Positions 60,510 to 64,000 of a stretch of DNA of 64,000 bases are shown here, in pieces. Under the pieces are notes generated by a model. That model saw nothing but the letters and a program-made list of their open reading frames with translations, had not been told where the DNA came from and did not search any database. How positions within the stretch are numbered: position 1 is the stretch's first letter; every line of letters begins with the position of its first letter. The position numbers were made by a program, and so were the translations under genes. The stretch comes from Rhynchosporium graminicola (taxonomy: Eukaryota > Ascomycota > Leotiomycetes > Helotiales > Ploettnerulaceae): positions 248,001 to 312,000 of the forward strand of contig FJUW01000047.1 of the NCBI GenBank assembly GCA_900074885.1, written 5' to 3'.

Positions 60510-61750
60510 GGTCTGAGAAATCTCATTCTACGCTAATAAAGCACAGTCCAGTTTGTCTTGTTTGCTTTGGCCATAGAAACATCCAGAATTGAGGCCTGAC
60601 TTGGTTGTTGTGGCGGTGTTATTCCATTGTTTACATTCACTCGCTTCGGAATTTTAGCAGGACCCAATGACCTTCACTATAGAATTTTTTCACATTGTAT
60701 TCACTTGATGAAATTTAATATCTCGAGAGAACATGAATGTCTAATGTTCAAAATCTGGCATTCCGAGCCTGTTTGTGTCACAGCGGACTACCGGGGAAGA
60801 AGCCGGTAATTGGCATTTTTGGCGCACGGTTAGTACAACGCCAGCGCATCCCGGTCTCAGCCGGGTTCCCACATATCAAGATGATACCGTAATTGCGAGG
60901 CCAATCCAATTCGTGATGGCGAAATCAAAGCGAGGAAGATGAGGTCAAAAAGGCTCCAACTTTGACAGTATATATAAAATTCCTATGAATTTACAATCCA
61001 TTGATTTCAATGTAACAAGTAGATAGTAGCAGCTCTTTCCATCCGAAAAAGTTTTCTTGAATATTAGTCAGTGGTCCAGTACTAGATTGACGTTGAAGTT
61101 CAGTCATGTGCCAGCTCCTGGACTTCGCCGTAATGAATTGGATTTGCATCGTGCCACGAGATTCACACACTTGCAAAGGTTGCAAGTCGAGCACCTTTCT
61201 AGAAGGTCCGTTAGCATTTTGGGAATCTTGAATCGAGGAATGATGATCGTAACGAAAATCACCTTTCATCAGAGTTTGGTATGGTCGTTTCTGCACTCTT
61301 CCAAAGTGTGAGTGGATTGATTTCCAGAGATCTTTAAATGATTGGCTCGGAGTTTGTAGTCGGAAAGATAACGGGAAACCTCCCTAAAGCGTATTAGACC
61401 TGCTATTGTGCCCTGCCTCCATATGCCGAGGCCGAGAATTTCTACAGATGAAAGAATTAATCTGGTCATTGGCCCCGATGTTTTCAAGTGGAGTCAAAGC
61501 ATGACGGGATTACCGGACTTCAAGGTTGCGTAATGTTTAAGGCAATCCGCAATATGGCTGGTATATGAATCAGTCTGTTTCAATATTTCTGCCTAAAGAC
61601 ATAGAAATGCGATCTCCTGATAGGAAATGATTCGAATATAGCCATTTTTCATTAGTAATTCATGAGACCGAGAAAATCGAATGGGCCCTGAGCAATTTGC
61701 GATGTCTAAACAATCGTCTCAATTGAAATACCTTATATTCTGTAGTAGTA

Positions 61751-61906
61751 CTCGTGGTTGGGATAAATAAATCCCTACCCTGTTGCGGAGTTCTAGCAGG
61801 TTCTCCCTCATAATCAGACTAAAATGAGTTAAATGATTGGATGCTAGTTCTTGCGAGGCTCGTGCTTATAAAGACAGGGTAAGGGTTTATTTATCCCAAC
61901 CACGAG
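61751..61906. repeat. Inverted-repeat element with 33-bp arms (MITE-like)
   Basis: Left arm CTCGTGGTTGGGATAAATAA.. at 61751-61783; the right arm at 61874-61906 is its reverse complement with two mismatches. About 90 bp lie between. Size and structure fit a miniature inverted-repeat element. Confidence 0.8.
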
Positions 61907-62039
61907 TATACAAGCACCGAGGATTAGAAAGCAAATTTAGCTTCCTGATAACCCCCTCCTAGCCTTTGTAAACCCTTCCGAACGCATGATAGAACTCCAC
62001 ATTTTAACGCCGTCCTTCATATTCGGAATCGATTACCTT

Positions 62040-62525
62040 ACGAGGCAAGGGCAGGGGTAACGAAATGGTTCTGAATGGCAAAGAACTGTTAAGTGACGGT
62101 TTCTGCTCTGAACAGTTCTCCAGCTAAGGAATCACCAGGGGATGGTTCTCTGCTGGTTCTTAGGTAAGATCCCTCCTGCCTTCTAGTAGATCCCTTCCTA
62201 AGTAAGTACTTGAGAGCACAAAGACCTAGTTATACCTTAACTTCGGTATATATGCTAGCTTTATTAACCTTAACGTGAGACTTAAAATGAGTTAATATCC
62301 GGTCAGTTTAGCAAAAGTACACTCTACATTCATATCGAGCTGCCTCAGAGGCAATATCAGGGGTATGTGAATAGCACGGAATAGTTAAATGACAGTCAAA
62401 GGACAGTTCCGAGTCTAAATTGTCTAAGAGAGAAGGAATCACTTGGGGACGGGGAGGACGGGTCTCTGCCGATTCCTAAATAAGAGCTCTCCGATATAAG
62501 AGGTCCCTTCCTCTGTAGGTATTTA
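62040..62525. repeat. Pair of degenerate direct repeats
   Basis: Blocks at about 62040-62215 and 62340-62525 share, in order, GGCA..GGGGTA, ACTGTTAAGTGAC or AGTTAAATGAC, AGGAATCAC, GGGGA, TCTCTGC and TCCCTTCCT, with many differences. They look like decayed copies of one repeat, maybe LTR-derived. Confidence 0.5.
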
Positions 62526-63670
62526 TTGGGATAACCATATGCTTTAGGTTATTCCGGATTCAGTAAGCATTCCAAGCCAAGAGTTTGGTCGGGAGGAGCT
62601 GTGGGTAAGTTTTTGTCCTCTGAGTATTCTCTCTCTAAACTGTAATGTTTCATGAAATAAAAATGGGGCAAGGTGCTAGCAGCGATCAGACGTGAGAAAA
62701 AATCGAGGACTCTCTTAGCCCGCAGCAGGAAATTCAAGATTGCTACTTAGATGACTTTCAAAGCGCATTCACAGCCTGCTTGAGTCAAAATTTCGTTTTA
62801 GAAGCGCATGCGGCAGAGCGAAGCTCAGATATAATCGCTGTGTCAGCTAATAATACTGACAAAGTGCCGAACTCAAATCATGAACTCCACCGGTGAGCAA
62901 TTTGCCTAGGATCGACTTCACCTATACATTCGTCGACCAATCATTATTGCATCAAAGGACTGCGGCTTCCACAATTTCTCAGGACAGATGCGCTTATTTA
63001 TAATCTCTTTAAACGATATCTCTGACCTAGCCCAAGGTATCTTCACGTGCTACCTTTCAAGTATAACGCAATCCTCGAGCGTCAAGTAAAAAGGTAAATT
63101 GAGGACAGCAGGCTCCCTATGGTAAATTTTCTAGATACCCGCGGCAGAACTAGATGGTGAAGCTGAGCGCTCCATTTTGACGTCGCCAGATCCGACATCT
63201 GCCATCTCCGAGGACTGCGATGCCCCTTTGCTAATTTCTCAGCCTGAAACTTTTCTGCCATGGCCAGGACCGCCAATGCCCGCTTCCTGAGGACTGGCGT
63301 TGCTTTACTATCGGGAGTGGTCCATTCGATCTATGATTATCGGTCAGTGTATATAGATTACAGCTTGACTAGCCGCAGTTCTACTCACCCAATCGCAAAC
63401 CTTCAACGATTCCTTCAAATAATCCATCGTCAGGTAGTGACCTGAACAGGCAGCCAGAAGCTATAGTGCAAGGGCGCGAGTGACGTAAGGCAGAAACGCC
63501 TGCTCGAGAAGGTAGATGCATCTCTCCTTGAACTCGTCGTATTTTTGTTGAAACCGTGAATTGCCTACCTGGAAATGGTCAGCAGACTTGATGAGATCAC
63601 AGATTGGCTAGTTTGACCCACGTTATCGAGCCAGGCATTGTATTGTTACGCTCGCAGGCTGTAGAGGCTA

Positions 63671-64000
63671 TTAGAAGGCTGAATTCTGTGATTTGAGAAC
63701 GGGTCGGGGTTCGGATCTCCCGGCCACGTATTCCTCGGATCGTCTGTTTTCCGCACTCGATTCGCTCAACGAACCTTCACGCGATGCTCCGCCGTTGCTC
63801 TTGATACCTTCCTCGCCATGATAGTGGATGGAATCATTATTCTCGGCGACTCTGACGGTGATATTTAGACTGTAATTGTTATTGGTGCTGTTCTCGTCAC
63901 TTTCGTTTGCCTCGTGTGAGAAGATATCGTCAGCGTCAGGGACTATGACCTGGGAAAGGCTATGTGAAGTGGAAGGGTCCGGGACCGGAGCTGAAGCTGA
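63671..64000 (-). CDS. Partial open frame at right edge (C-terminus of unknown protein)
   Basis: A minus-strand frame of 110 codons runs from the window edge to a stop at 63671-63673 without an ATG, so it would be the 3' end of a gene. The product is polar and Ser/Asn/Glu-rich (SQVIVPDADDIFSHEANESD, NNNYSLNITVRVAENND, SESSAENRRSEEYVAG), probably disordered. Codon use looks gene-like. No domain is recognised. Confidence 0.5.
   Translation of the reverse strand, partial: SASAPVPDPSTSHSLSQVIVPDADDIFSHEANESDENSTNNNYSLNITVRVAENNDSIHYHGEEGIKSNGGASREGSLSESSAENRRSEEYVAGRSEPRPVLKSQNSAF

Larger units (their letters stand above)
60510..63670. other. 3.2-kb repeat-rich region without genes
   Basis: No coding region is supported. 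It holds a small inverted-repeat element (61751-61906) and two related degenerate blocks (about 62040-62215 and 62340-62525), probably old repeat remains. Confidence 0.45.

Noticed and set aside
1..64000. tRNA, rRNA and CRISPR search by eye
   Set aside because: No T-loop plus acceptor-stem pairs, rRNA blocks or spaced direct repeats were seen.

Overview
The window is nuclear DNA of a filamentous ascomycete (Pezizomycotina; a leotiomycete would fit, but this is a guess). The evidence is many introns of about 50 nt with fungal branch sites, an Atg2 and an FG-nucleoporin of fungal type, a cytochrome b5/acyl-CoA dehydrogenase fusion, and a Tc1/mariner element full of C-to-T type stops, as repeat-induced point mutation (RIP) leaves.

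Layout. 2.4-7.7 kb holds three minus-strand genes: a SET-domain methyltransferase, an uncharacterised CxxC protein and a Pgc1-like glycerophosphodiesterase. 10.8-14.7 kb holds a flavin amine oxidase (minus) and the base-excision repair glycosylase/AP lyase Nth1 (plus). 14.8-25 kb is gene-poor: two U2 snRNA genes, one damaged hypothetical gene and one small TPR-like gene. 25.9-45.9 kb is the conserved core: peroxisomal SCP2, an ADGF/CECR1-type adenosine deaminase, a Nup2/Nup61-like nucleoporin with a Ran-binding domain, the cytochrome b5-acyl-CoA dehydrogenase and Atg2. 47.8-49.9 kb is a GH3 beta-glucosidase pseudogene, 50.5-52.7 kb an amino-acid permease, 54.0-57.2 kb transposon relics, and 57.5-59.5 kb GPI11/PIG-F and translin. 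A third U2 snRNA gene lies at 60.2-60.5 kb. 60.6-63.7 kb is repeat-rich, and an open frame runs off the right edge.

Main discovery. The three dispersed, diverged repeats at 14.8-15.3 kb (-), 21.9-22.4 kb (+) and 60.1-60.5 kb (-) are U2 spliceosomal snRNA genes interrupted by mRNA-type introns. Removing 46-53 nt introns restores the near-universal U2 core (GGCTTAGATCAAG, GTGTAGTATCTGTT) in each, followed by stem-loops IIa, IIb, an Sm-like site, III and IV. The predicted intron counts are four, four and two. In the first copy the branch-point-recognition hexamer GTAGTA is by itself a 6-nt exon between two introns. Stems IIa, IIb and IV differ in sequence between copies yet remain paired, so the copies look like functional paralogs, not dead repeats. 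A TATA box lies at the same distance upstream of each.

Intron boundaries are hand-derived from splice-site and branch-site motifs and reading frame. No database search or folding program was run.
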